DNA of 39,111 nucleotides from Desulfobacterales bacterium (GTDB lineage: Bacteria; Desulfobacterota; Desulfobacteria; Desulfobacterales; Desulfobacteraceae), in assembly GCA_022361535.1 (NCBI GenBank), contig JAKSAU010000393.1:1-39111 (forward strand), in the 5' to 3' direction. The position numbers and the translations under genes were made by a program. This document shows positions 24,120 through 32,712 of this stretch, in pieces. The first letter of the stretch is position 1, and every line of letters begins with the position of its first letter. A model generated the notes under the pieces. That model did no database searches. It saw only the letters and a list, made by a program, of their open reading frames with translations, and was not told the origin of the DNA.

Positions 24120-26531
24120 ATGACAGATAAGTTAAATCTTCCATCGGAATCAGACATTCAAACCATAATCAAACTTGACCAGAAAAAGCTTCCCAGCTTT
24201 CCCCAGGTGGCGACCAAACTCCTTGAAGCCTCCAGGGATGAGACAGTCTCCCTGGAAGACGTATCCAAAATCGTGGAAACCGACCCCGGCATATCTGCCC
24301 GGGTTCTTGAAATGGTGAACTCAGCCTTTTACGGGTTGAACAGAAAAATCACAACCCTTTCCGAAGCAGTAGTCATGCTGGGCCTTGATGAGATCAAAAA
24401 ACTTGCCCTGAGCATGACTATTTTTGAAAATATGTTTAAAAGGGGGCAAGCCAAAGAATTTGACCGCCTTTTATTCTGGCGACACAGCCTTGCGGTAGCT
24501 GTTTTAAGTATGGAGATCGCAAAGGAAACCGGGTATTCCCATCCCGAGGAAGCCTATACTGCAGGATTGCTTCATGATGTGGGCAAGATATTTTTAGATC
24601 TTCAGGGCCACAAGGATTACGGAGAATTTATACGGGAATTGTCGGCCTCCACTGACCTTGTGATCGAAAAAGAAAGGTCACAGATTGGCCTTGGCCATGA
24701 CGATATCGGTGCATATTTCTGTGCGTTATGGAAACTGCCTGATAAACTTGTCCTTGCAGTAAAATACCACCACCAGCCATTTGAACACCAAGATTTGGAT
24801 GCCGACGAAAAACATCTCATCTCCATTGTATCCATGGCCAATTTTCTGTGCTGGACACAGGGTATGGGATCATTTGATTTTATACGTCCTCCTATCCTTC
24901 CGCCTGAAGTTGAGGCAACCATTGATCCTGAAAAGACGGATATAATAAAGTGCATCCTTAACATGAACAAAGAGGTGGAAGAGATTTCCGCTTTTTATCA
25001 TTTCATTTTTCCTTCAATGAGCCAGCTTAAAGAAAACCTGCTTTGGGCAAACCTGAAGCTGTCCAAGGCAAACACACGATATTACTACCAGGGAGATCCC
25101 TTGATGGAGGCCCAGGGAACCGCTGCCCAAGTGGCCCAGGCGGGCGAAGAACTGCCCCCGGATCTTGGGTTTGAGTTGGGCAAATCCTTGTCCAAAGCCA
25201 AGACCATCAAAGAGGTCCTTGATATTGTCATGTACCAGGTGGGCTGTATTTTCCAACCCTGCCACTGGTCTATTCTGCTCAAAGACAACAAAACAGGAGA
25301 TATGGTCTTTTCAGTGGTTGTCGGGACAAACCGGGAAAAACTTCAAGGTGTTAAACTGCCAAAAGGAGAAGGCATCGCCGGCCATATTATGGAAACCGGG
25401 GAACCTTTGGTGATCAATGACGTATCAAAAGATCCAAGGTTCACTGGCCGTGTTGATAAATATACAAAATTCCAAACCCGGTCCATCATCGGAACACCCC
25501 TGAAGACAGACAATAAAATCTTTGGTGTTATCGAACTGGTCAACCGCATTAATGAAGACTCCTTCAGCGATAAAGACTTGCAATTACTGGCTTCCATTTC
25601 AGAATATGCAGCGATTGCCATTGAACGGTCATATTATAACCAGGCACTGACGAACCTGGCCACCCGGGACGGACTCACAGGATTAAAGAATCGTTGGAGT
25701 TTCGAGCGCACCGTCTCCAATAAAACCGAATTTAAAGTCCAGTTCGGCAGTGTATTTTCCATGTTGGTTCTTACAATTGACGGTCTTAGCAGGCGGTATG
25801 AAACCAAAGGGCAACAAGCTTGTGACAAAGCACTCAAGGCAATTTCAGCCATTCTTAAAAAGACCAAACGCAGGGAAGACGTCCTTTACCGTTACGGGGA
25901 CAACAGCTTTCTGGCCCTTTTACCCCTGACATATTCCGATGGTGCGGACCAGGCCAAATCAAGGATAGAAAAAGCCCTATCCCAGGCAAAGCCTGAAGAT
26001 AAACAAATCTTTTTGCCTATTACCATCCAGGCACACACCATGGCCGGAGATGATGCAGGGCAACTTAAAAAACTGGTGGCTGATGCCCTGTCAAAATCAA
26101 AGCAGCCTGAAATCGAGGAGGAAGTGGCGGATCTTGAAGAAAACCTCCAGGCTTTGGTAGAAAAAGAAATTGCCCAGGAAAAAGAAGCCCAACCAATGCC
26201 TAAGGCGCCTGAAAGTACCAGTGATGAAGGTATAAAAAACTTTGGTAAAATAGCATCCCTGAGCGGAAAGTTTAAACGCCTGAAAACGGGAGAATTTGGC
26301 AAAATCAGGGTTGAGCAGGTTTCCTTGACTGCCATTGGGTTTAGAATCTCAAAATCTCACCGCATCCGTACCAATGACTTTCTGGATATCCAGTTTAACC
26401 TGGACGATATCAAGCGGTCCTTGATAAAGCGGCGGGTGGTCATAAGAGAAATCCAGGGTAATTATATCTATGGCGAGTTCTATAATCCCCCGCCATATGC
26501 TAAAAATTTAGGGTTCTATATTTTTAGCTGA
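24120..26531 (+). CDS. HDOD-GAF-degenerate GGDEF-PilZ-like signalling protein
   Basis: An 803-residue multidomain protein. Residues 15-215 are an HDOD domain (LPSFPQVATKLLEASRD, ARVLEMVNSAFYG, AGLLHDVGKIFLD). Residues 340-505 form a GAF domain (LPKGEGIAGHIMETGEPLVI, TRSIIGTPLK). A GGDEF-like domain follows (TRDGLTGLKNRWSFE) but its signature is YGDNSF instead of GGDEF, so diguanylate cyclase activity is very unlikely. After a charged, probably coiled linker of about 70 residues the last 85 residues resemble PilZ, with VSLTAIGFRIS in place of the usual D/N-x-S-x-x-G motif. No transmembrane segment is seen. ATG 24120 has an AAGGTG site; an in-frame ATG at 24099 does not. Likely a cytoplasmic signalling scaffold. 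Confidence 0.86.
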   Translation: MTDKLNLPSESDIQTIIKLDQKKLPSFPQVATKLLEASRDETVSLEDVSKIVETDPGISARVLEMVNSAFYGLNRKITTLSEAVVMLGLDEIKKLALSMTIFENMFKRGQAKEFDRLLFWRHSLAVAVLSMEIAKETGYSHPEEAYTAGLLHDVGKIFLDLQGHKDYGEFIRELSASTDLVIEKERSQIGLGHDDIGAYFCALWKLPDKLVLAVKYHHQPFEHQDLDADEKHLISIVSMANFLCWTQGMGSFDFIRPPILPPEVEATIDPEKTDIIKCILNMNKEVEEISAFYHFIFPSMSQLKENLLWANLKLSKANTRYYYQGDPLMEAQGTAAQVAQAGEELPPDLGFELGKSLSKAKTIKEVLDIVMYQVGCIFQPCHWSILLKDNKTGDMVFSVVVGTNREKLQGVKLPKGEGIAGHIMETGEPLVINDVSKDPRFTGRVDKYTKFQTRSIIGTPLKTDNKIFGVIELVNRINEDSFSDKDLQLLASISEYAAIAIERSYYNQALTNLATRDGLTGLKNRWSFERTVSNKTEFKVQFGSVFSMLVLTIDGLSRRYETKGQQACDKALKAISAILKKTKRREDVLYRYGDNSFLALLPLTYSDGADQAKSRIEKALSQAKPEDKQIFLPITIQAHTMAGDDAGQLKKLVADALSKSKQPEIEEEVADLEENLQALVEKEIAQEKEAQPMPKAPESTSDEGIKNFGKIASLSGKFKRLKTGEFGKIRVEQVSLTAIGFRISKSHRIRTNDFLDIQFNLDDIKRSLIKRRVVIREIQGNYIYGEFYNPPPYAKNLGFYIFS

Positions 26532-26597
26532 TATCAACCCGCTCTATACCCAACAATCTGACTGCTGAGTTAGCCCAAGCTAAAAAGGAATATGTAC

Positions 26598-27134
26598 ATG
26601 TTGTTGCTCGTTGTGGATATGCAAAAAGGATTGTTCACCCAGGAAACACCAAGGTTCGACACCAAGGGCGTTGTTGAACGGATAAACAAGCTCATTGACA
26701 AGGTCCGGGCAAACTGGGGCAAAATTATTTTCATCCAGCATGATGGTCCTGCAGGAGATGTTCTGGAACCCCAGACTCCGGGCTGGGAACTGTTGGAAGA
26801 TTTGAACCGTGACTATGTTGATACCATTATCCGCAAAACTGCCTGTGATGCATTTTTGGACACCCCTTTGCTTGATACCATCCGGTCCTTTGGTGACAAC
26901 CAGATAATTATCACCGGGTGTGCCACGGATTTTTGTGTAGATACTACGATTCGGTCAGCTACCAGCAAAGGACTTGATGTCACAGTAGCCCGGGATGCCC
27001 ATACCACTGCAGACCGTCCCCATCTTGATGCTGAAACCATCATCCGACACCATAACTGGTCATGGGAGAACCTGATTCTCTCTTGTGGCAGCCTTCGCGT
27101 TCTTTCCACTGACAAAATTATCGAGGCACTCTAA
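26598..27134 (+). CDS. Isochorismatase-fold cysteine hydrolase
   Basis: A 178-residue protein of the isochorismatase/nicotinamidase superfamily. The catalytic triad is visible: Asp7 in LLVVDMQKG, Lys80 in IIRKTACDAF and Cys113 in GCATDFCVDTT. A cis-peptide-type GCAT segment precedes the cysteine as in active members. Substrates in the family include nicotinamide, isochorismate, N-carbamoylsarcosine and ureidoacrylate; none can be picked here. The metal-binding pattern of nicotinamidase is not obvious. I chose ATG 26598, nine bases after AAGGA, over the ATG at 26592 that would be too close. Its stop overlaps the start of the hydrolase gene by one base, so the two are co-translated. Confidence 0.88.
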   Translation: MLLLVVDMQKGLFTQETPRFDTKGVVERINKLIDKVRANWGKIIFIQHDGPAGDVLEPQTPGWELLEDLNRDYVDTIIRKTACDAFLDTPLLDTIRSFGDNQIIITGCATDFCVDTTIRSATSKGLDVTVARDAHTTADRPHLDAETIIRHHNWSWENLILSCGSLRVLSTDKIIEAL

Positions 27135-28003
27135 TGGCAACTGAAACCGGATTTTTCAAAGGGCCTGAGAACACACAAATTTTCTATCAATGCTGGTTAC
27201 CACAAGACGATCCCAAGGCAGTTTTAATCGTAGTCCACGGGCTGGCTGAACACAGCGGACGGTACATGAATCTTGTAAACTGCCTTGTACCCAATGGATA
27301 CGCCGTTTATGGACTGGATCACTACGGGCATGGAAAATCACAAGGCAAACGCCTGTATGTTCCTGAATTCAACGTCTTTAAAAGAACCCTTGATCAATTT
27401 GTAAACCAGGTAAAAGAATGGGAAACTGGAAAACCTGTTTTTCTGATAGGCCATAGTATGGGAGGCCTGATCAGTTCGGCTTATCTTTTGGATCACCAGG
27501 AAAAAGTAAACGGTGCCATACTTTCTGGCCCAGGAGTTAAAATTCCGGACCATGTCACATCAGTTACAAGAACAGCCGCCCGAGTTTTTTCACACCTGAT
27601 GCCAAAGTTGGGCATCACCCAGTTAGATGCTAAGGATATCAGCAGGGATCCGGAGGTTGTCAAAGCGTATGTCAATGATCCGCTGGTATCTGTGGGAAAA
27701 ATCACGGCCCGCCTTGCGTCCCAGATGCTTGATGCCTGTGATGCAGTTGTCAGACGCAGTCCGGAACTTACTTTACCCCTGCTCTTACTCCATGGTGGTG
27801 CCGATGCCCTGGTTGACCTTGAAGGAAGCCAGCAGTTTCATGAATCTATATCATCCAGAGATAAAAAACTGATCGTCTATGAAGATAAGTACCACGAAAT
27901 TTTCAATGATCCTGGATTTGAACAGGTTTTCTCAGATATAGAGGATTGGTTGTCACAACATTTGACCGACCCCAAAAAAACCAGGCCGGTATCAGCTTCT
28001 TAA
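27134..28003 (+). CDS. Alpha/beta hydrolase, monoacylglycerol lipase/lysophospholipase type
   Basis: A 289-residue serine hydrolase of the PldB/monoglyceride lipase group. It shows the oxyanion segment VVHGLAEHSGRYMNL at residues 33-47, YGLDHYGHGKSQGKR, the nucleophile elbow LIGHSMGG with Ser108, the acid in LLLHGGADALVD and the histidine in YEDKYHEIFND near the C-terminus. No signal peptide, so it should act in the cytoplasm or on the inner membrane face on lysolipids or monoacylglycerols. It is coupled to the isochorismatase-fold gene (TAATG overlap). Its 3' end overlaps the convergent YgjP-like gene by 12 bases. Confidence 0.92.
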   Translation: MATETGFFKGPENTQIFYQCWLPQDDPKAVLIVVHGLAEHSGRYMNLVNCLVPNGYAVYGLDHYGHGKSQGKRLYVPEFNVFKRTLDQFVNQVKEWETGKPVFLIGHSMGGLISSAYLLDHQEKVNGAILSGPGVKIPDHVTSVTRTAARVFSHLMPKLGITQLDAKDISRDPEVVKAYVNDPLVSVGKITARLASQMLDACDAVVRRSPELTLPLLLLHGGADALVDLEGSQQFHESISSRDKKLIVYEDKYHEIFNDPGFEQVFSDIEDWLSQHLTDPKKTRPVSAS

Positions 28004-28708
28004 ATCAAATCCGTCCAGACGGGATTTTAGCGTTTTCCAATCCGGAAGAAACCGGTCCAAAATGCTGTAAAACCGATGATTATGGGACGGTTCTATCAGG
28101 TGAGCCAGTTCATGGACCATTACATATTCAAGCAGGAGAGGATCTAACCGGACCAGGGCAGCGTTCAGCCACACCCGCCCGACCCTGGTATTACAGCTTC
28201 CCCATCTTGTTTTCATCTTTCTGATTCGAACTTCGGCCGCAGAGACACCCATCCGGGATTCCCACTTTTCAAGAAGCCCTTGAACTTCTGCGTTAAGACA
28301 TTTGCGCAGCCATTGATTCAGCACCTCAGTCTTTTTGTCCATAGATGCACCTGGCCGGGTTCGAATAAGGATACGTCCTTTTGGCGATAGCTGCACACAA
28401 GGACGGCCCTGCTCAGTCTCATATACCAAGGCATATGCCTGTCCCCACAAATAACAGGACTGGCTGCTCTGCATCCGGGAAACCGGTGTTATTTGCCGGA
28501 CCGGTGTATTAATCTTTTTAAGCAGCCAGCCGGATTTGGATCGGATCGCTTTGGCAATCATGTCCCGGCTCGCATGAACCGGAGCAGACACCCGAATGGT
28601 TTTCTGGCCCGGATACACCTTAAAATAGATATGGCGTATGGGTTTATAGATGATATCAAGGCGCCAGTCTTCAGGTACTGGCGCCAGGAAAGAGTTAAGA
28701 TTGGCCAT
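27992..28708 (-). CDS. YgjP/SprT-like (DUF45) zinc metallopeptidase
   Basis: A 238-residue protein of the YgjP (WLM/DUF45) group. The zinc site is the HELAH motif in VMVHELAHLIEPSHNHRF, with the third histidine in the SHNHRF part, as expected for this family. The upstream KTRWGSCNTRVGRVWLN segment is also conserved. Family members are predicted metal-dependent proteases; a role in repair of DNA-protein links or restriction-linked functions has been discussed for relatives, but no substrate is known here. Its ATG overlaps the stop of the TPR gene by one base (TAATG), so they share a transcript. Confidence 0.88.
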   Translation of the reverse strand: MANLNSFLAPVPEDWRLDIIYKPIRHIYFKVYPGQKTIRVSAPVHASRDMIAKAIRSKSGWLLKKINTPVRQITPVSRMQSSQSCYLWGQAYALVYETEQGRPCVQLSPKGRILIRTRPGASMDKKTEVLNQWLRKCLNAEVQGLLEKWESRMGVSAAEVRIRKMKTRWGSCNTRVGRVWLNAALVRLDPLLLEYVMVHELAHLIEPSHNHRFYSILDRFLPDWKTLKSRLDGFDLRS

Positions 28709-29334
28709 TACTGGGATTTGGCTTTCATTCCCTGGATGAGATTATTAATCAATTGTCCGTTGGGAGCCGTAGCCACAGGATTGATTTCAACAAGTTCCTC
28801 CCAGGCTTTGATTGCACCAGGCAGGTCATTGAGATCATGCATGAGAACGATCCCTTTGTTAAACCGTGCTGTTTCAAAATCGGGCTGGGCTGCAATGGCC
28901 CTGTCAAAGGACTCGATTGCTTTTTGAGGATTCTTGTTCCTCCGGTACATCACGCCTAAATCGGTTAGAACATTGGGATTGCCAGGAGCCAATTCTATAG
29001 ATTTCTGGTAAGCTTCAATGGCGTCAGCAAACCGGTTGGAATCAAAAAATGCGTTACCCAGCTGGGTCCAGGCATCTGCATTATCCGGATTTTCTTTTAA
29101 GAAAGTTTCCAGCTCCAGTATCCGGGCTCCTGCCATGGCAGCCATCTCATCCTGTCTTTCATCGCGGGCATCTGGTGCAGGTGTGTTTGCAGCCATGCCC
29201 TTTGTACCGGAATTGGCCAGCTTAAAAGAAGTGTATACCGCTCCCAGCATGAATCCGAAAGTAATGGAAACCAGGATAGCCATATATAATGTCTGTTTGG
29301 TAACTGTATTGGTCTTTTCCGTCTCTTTTTTCAT
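28708..29334 (-). CDS. Membrane-anchored TPR protein
   Basis: A 208-residue protein. A single N-terminal transmembrane helix (residues 16-37, LYMAILVSITFGFMLGAVYT) is followed by a short linker and about three TPR units (ADAWTQLGNAFFDSNRFADA, PNVLTDLGVMYRRNKNPQKA and a degenerate third ending in VEINPVATAPNG). The repeats likely face the periplasm and bind a partner protein. It resembles the TPR part of CcmI/NrfG-like cytochrome assembly factors in layout, but no other assembly gene is near. ATG 29334 has GGGG six bases upstream; the longer frame from 29346 is less likely. It is the promoter-proximal gene before the YgjP-like peptidase. Confidence 0.85.
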   Translation of the reverse strand: MKKETEKTNTVTKQTLYMAILVSITFGFMLGAVYTSFKLANSGTKGMAANTPAPDARDERQDEMAAMAGARILELETFLKENPDNADAWTQLGNAFFDSNRFADAIEAYQKSIELAPGNPNVLTDLGVMYRRNKNPQKAIESFDRAIAAQPDFETARFNKGIVLMHDLNDLPGAIKAWEELVEINPVATAPNGQLINNLIQGMKAKSQ

Positions 29335-29675
29335 TTTACCCCACAAAAAAAATTAAATAATGGTCAATATAATCACCTTACCCCGGTATTCAACATGTTC
29401 GGTGATATTGATTAATTCCAAGTTTATACCTGAAAACACCCCTTCTCTTTTACACTTTATTATCAAATAGTTATATCAATTCTAAACATAAATTCCCGAT
29501 TGGCCCTGGTGAACAAGAGTAAAACCTTCATTTGAGGATGCTACCGACAATTAATATCTACCCACATTATCAAGAAACATTTTTGGGGAATAGCTATAGC
29601 AATAATTTCGAAAAAAAGTATTACTCTATATTTAATAATTTTAGAGAATAAGAACCAAAACCGGGTAGATTCGTA
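29335..29675. other. AT-rich intergenic region upstream of the TPR/ygjP-like operon
   Basis: About 340 bases without a credible gene. It separates the Csd4-type gene from the TPR gene, both on the minus strand, so it must hold the terminator of one and promoter of the other. TAGCTATAGC occurs near 29591-29600. No strong hairpin with a U-tract or clear promoter was identified. Confidence 0.4.
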
Positions 29676-31121
29676 TTATTGATACGTGTTTTTAGGTTTT
29701 AGCTGATCGACAGAAAGTCGCGCCAAATTTGATGCTTTATCCTGAGGTCTAAAATCCACCAGTACCATACCGTTAAATTTTTCTTGGCTGTAGACCTCTA
29801 TTCTGAAAATTTTCCCGGCACGGTCTATGGAAAACCGCTTCATAAATTGCTGTCTTCTAACAACAACACCGGATTCATTTTTAATATTTTGCTTGGAAAA
29901 TCCGATTATATTCACTCTGTGATCCGGGATATCCTTAACCAAAAACCGCTCTTTTACCGGAACCAGTGACCCGAATTGAACGGACTTGGCTTGGCCGTCC
30001 ACCACCATATCAATGCCGTCAAGATTCAGGTCATATTCAAAGTATTGGGGGCTTAGTTTTGCAAGACAGCGGTTTCCATGAAATAGGCTAAAGTGATCTT
30101 GATTGGGTACCAGGACCAGAAGTGGATGATTTACTAAAAATTGCGGCACCCTGTCCTTTTCCATTGGTAAATAATTGATCCGTTTGCGGATATTTTCAGC
30201 AAAGAGAAGAATCCGGCGATCCCCCATACTCAGAGCAATATCCTGATCAATCGCCTTGCGGATACCCTTTTGGGTCAGGTTAAATCCACGCTCGAATCTG
30301 ATACCGGCCTGAGTTAAAAAAGATTCTATGGCCAAAAGATGGTAATAGACACGGCCGGGGGTCAAAAAAGACTTGCTCGCCTCGATACCAAAGGCCGGCT
30401 TATCGTGTTTCAAGGCGAAATAGGTCAGGGTTTTGGCCATCTCTATGTCGCCTTTCGCCGTATGTGTATTTTTAACACGGACCTTGTGTGAAGGATCAAG
30501 CAACTGCGTATTCATGTCCTGGGCACATTGTGCTGCGGCTTGGGACAGGTTACTAAATAATCCGGAGGCAGTATCACTTTCCCGGGGCATGAGTGACTGG
30601 TCAATAATAATGCTCTGCCCCCAGCGCCGGGGATTGCGCATGGCAGTTTCGTGAGTGGGTGTATAAAAACCGGAACCGTCGTGAAGATTTAAGATAAAAT
30701 CCACATCCGGCTTTTTTATCATGGACTTGATCCTCACAATGGTGCGCCGCTCGGGATCGGCTTCACTTAGACGGTCGAACTTGCGGTTCATATCACCGTA
30801 GATGCCTCTGGACCGTTTAACAATACTTGGAAAATTTAAATTAGGAACAACAATCACATGGCCGGAAAGAATCCGATAGTGAGTGGCGATGAGTGCTGCA
30901 GCATTAAATCCACCAGGCTCATCCCCCTGAATTCCACCCACGATCAGTGCGGTTCTACCGGGTTGTCCGGAACTCAACGTGTGAACACTGAAATCAAGGC
31001 TGGTTTGGGATGCGTTTACATTACTACCTGCAAAGGTACATAGAAATATAATCACTCCCAAGAACATCTTTGGGAAAGATGAAATAAAATACCGGCAGAA
31101 CCGGTTAGCCCACTTCAACAT
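29676..31121 (-). CDS. Csd4/Pgp1-type M99 peptidoglycan D,L-carboxypeptidase
   Basis: A 481-residue exported metallopeptidase. The N-terminal helix (residues 18-37) is a signal sequence ending near NVNA. The zinc site follows the unusual Csd4 pattern: Gln65 and Glu68 in VGGIQGDEPGGF and His147 in NLHDGSGF, with Gln replacing the usual His; Glu247 in FGIEASKSF is the likely general base. The remaining 220 residues match the two beta-rich domains seen after the catalytic domain of Csd4. That enzyme trims peptidoglycan tripeptides to dipeptides and sets cell curvature in Helicobacter. I start at ATG 31121, which overlaps the stop of the M15 gene by 17 bases; a longer frame begins at 31163. The overlap implies joint expression and function. 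Confidence 0.88.
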   Translation of the reverse strand: MLKWANRFCRYFISSFPKMFLGVIIFLCTFAGSNVNASQTSLDFSVHTLSSGQPGRTALIVGGIQGDEPGGFNAAALIATHYRILSGHVIVVPNLNFPSIVKRSRGIYGDMNRKFDRLSEADPERRTIVRIKSMIKKPDVDFILNLHDGSGFYTPTHETAMRNPRRWGQSIIIDQSLMPRESDTASGLFSNLSQAAAQCAQDMNTQLLDPSHKVRVKNTHTAKGDIEMAKTLTYFALKHDKPAFGIEASKSFLTPGRVYYHLLAIESFLTQAGIRFERGFNLTQKGIRKAIDQDIALSMGDRRILLFAENIRKRINYLPMEKDRVPQFLVNHPLLVLVPNQDHFSLFHGNRCLAKLSPQYFEYDLNLDGIDMVVDGQAKSVQFGSLVPVKERFLVKDIPDHRVNIIGFSKQNIKNESGVVVRRQQFMKRFSIDRAGKIFRIEVYSQEKFNGMVLVDFRPQDKASNLARLSVDQLKPKNTYQ

Positions 31122-32007
31122 GCCAGGGCTCGAACCGAACCCCCAGGTTATTTGTACGGTCATATCTGAATTTTATATATCCCAAGTCGGATAGTTGGTT
31201 GTATACCCGGGTTTGGGTAAATTTCTCAGTAAAGTTATCAACTCCAAACCCCTTTTCTCCCACATCAAAATCACCGGTACCGTGAAAGGAGTAGCCTGGA
31301 GGAGCCAGGGATCTGGACGCCATGGATAGATTTCCCTGGCTTGCAGCAGCTTTATTCAAAAAGAGCAGGAACTGCTTTATGACCCCACGAATTCCGGAGG
31401 TCAAAACTGCATCCTGCCCGATTTTCTTTTGTATATCCTTGTACATGGTAACAGGTTTACCTTTAAACAGGTAATTGCCTGTTCTCGGAATTTTTTTGGT
31501 CTTTTTCCGGTTGATGACCGCCGTCATTTTAGGGATGGTTTTTTCTCCGAGAAACCCGTATTCGCGGGCCGGGCTATAGAATATTTCTTCAAGGAACTCA
31601 AGTTCTTGTTTGGTAAACCGCCCTACCCTGGAGTAAGACCTGGCATAGGTAACAGCATCGTCAAATCCGGCTATACAAAAATTTCCGTAACCGATAAGCC
31701 TCTGAATCCGTTTAAACCGTTCAAGACTTGATACCAACAATGGCATTTGAGACCGGGATAAAAAGTAGTCGTCCTGGAAATGCTCATCAAAAAGCCTGGT
31801 TTTGGTTAACTGGTCTTTTTCCGGTGACAGCTGCACGCCAGCCATCCCGTCTTTGACAGCTTGTCCCGTTACAGGCTTTGCCGGCCTGCGGCCTTCAAGG
31901 TCAGCAGTTATTCCGCAGGAACCCGGAACAGCTTCCATCAGGTTGACCAGTGCGGCGGCCCCGGTTAATTTAAGAAATCCCCTTCGATCCATCATCCATA
32001 TCGTCAT
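31105..32007 (-). CDS. M15-family D-alanyl-D-alanine carboxypeptidase (VanY-like) with TAT-like signal
   Basis: A 300-residue protein. Residues 7-26 contain a twin-arginine-like leader (DRRGFLKLTGAAALVNLM). After a long linker the C-terminal third holds M15 motifs: SFHGTGDFDVG, equivalent to the SxHxxGxAxD zinc motif, and FEPWHVEVG, equivalent to the EPWHW motif. These supply the two His and one Asp zinc ligands plus the catalytic Glu. Members cleave D-Ala-D-Ala or L-Ala-D-Glu bonds in peptidoglycan. It precedes the Csd4-type gene, giving a two-enzyme trimming pair. No ribosome site is clear before ATG 32007 or the internal ATGs at 31995/31992, so the start is uncertain. Confidence 0.83.
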   Translation of the reverse strand: MTIWMMDRRGFLKLTGAAALVNLMEAVPGSCGITADLEGRRPAKPVTGQAVKDGMAGVQLSPEKDQLTKTRLFDEHFQDDYFLSRSQMPLLVSSLERFKRIQRLIGYGNFCIAGFDDAVTYARSYSRVGRFTKQELEFLEEIFYSPAREYGFLGEKTIPKMTAVINRKKTKKIPRTGNYLFKGKPVTMYKDIQKKIGQDAVLTSGIRGVIKQFLLFLNKAAASQGNLSMASRSLAPPGYSFHGTGDFDVGEKGFGVDNFTEKFTQTRVYNQLSDLGYIKFRYDRTNNLGVRFEPWHVEVG

Positions 32008-32325
32008 TCAGGTATACATCATGTGCTAATTTTCGGCATTGTACCCTAACCTATTATCCTATGAAAAGAGTTTTTTTAAAGGCATGTCATATGCGGTTGC
32101 AGGTTTGGCACCCCATATCGACCAATGGTTGCACAGGTGCAACCCACATAAAAATATGGAAGCAAACACCTCACAGAATAATCTGTTGAATTCTAAGACA
32201 ATTTTCACCCCAAGTGCCTCAAAGGCCGGTACACGCCACTTCTGGCATACATTATGCTGCTTCAAACCAGGATAAGCTTGAAGATGTGGAAAAGCAGACC
32301 GTTTAAGGATGATAAGGAGAAACCT
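32008..32325. other. Divergent intergenic region between M15 and CGGC-like genes
   Basis: About 318 bases between two divergent genes. It should contain both promoters. I found no convincing -35/-10 pair, sigma-54 site or palindrome. Frames crossing it on either strand lack ribosome sites and family features. Confidence 0.4.
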
Positions 32326-32670
32326 ATGGAAAAAGTTGCAATTGTTGGTTGTGGCGCATACATCGACCAAGGATATGGCTGTCCCGGTGAATGGCGCTGT
32401 CTGAAAGCAGCGGCCAATGGTGAAGGCAAATTCGAGTCGCCTGCGGCCGTGGTTGCGTTCGTTAAATGTCAATGCCCTGGCAGAACGGTTGTTCCCAGTC
32501 TAGGCATGGCTGCCAAGCTGTCTGAAATAAAGCCTGACAAAATTTACCTGAGTTCCTGCCTGGCTAATGCGGTCCCCAAATGCCCTTATACCAGTGCCGA
32601 AGACTTAGCCGGTATCATAGAGGAAAAAACAGGGGTAAAAGTGATCATGGGAACCCACGATTACCATTAA
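32326..32670 (+). CDS. CGGC-domain-like small cysteine protein
   Basis: A 114-residue protein resembling CGGC-domain proteins. It begins MEKVAIVGCGAYIDQGYGCP, has FVKCQCPGRTVVPSLGMAAKL where the family usually has CGGCPG, then IYLSSCLANAVPKCPY and a C-terminal VKVIMGTHDYH. Seven or more cysteines, in pairs, suggest metal or cluster binding or redox chemistry; the family's function is not established. ATG 32326 has AAGGAG upstream. The Fe-S oxidoreductase gene starts 42 bases after its stop, so the two are likely co-transcribed and the small protein may be an accessory of that redox enzyme. Confidence 0.75.
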   Translation: MEKVAIVGCGAYIDQGYGCPGEWRCLKAAANGEGKFESPAAVVAFVKCQCPGRTVVPSLGMAAKLSEIKPDKIYLSSCLANAVPKCPYTSAEDLAGIIEEKTGVKVIMGTHDYH

Positions 32671-32712
32671 ATAGCCAACAAAAAAGCTCAATATATTACG
32701 AAAGGAAACACT

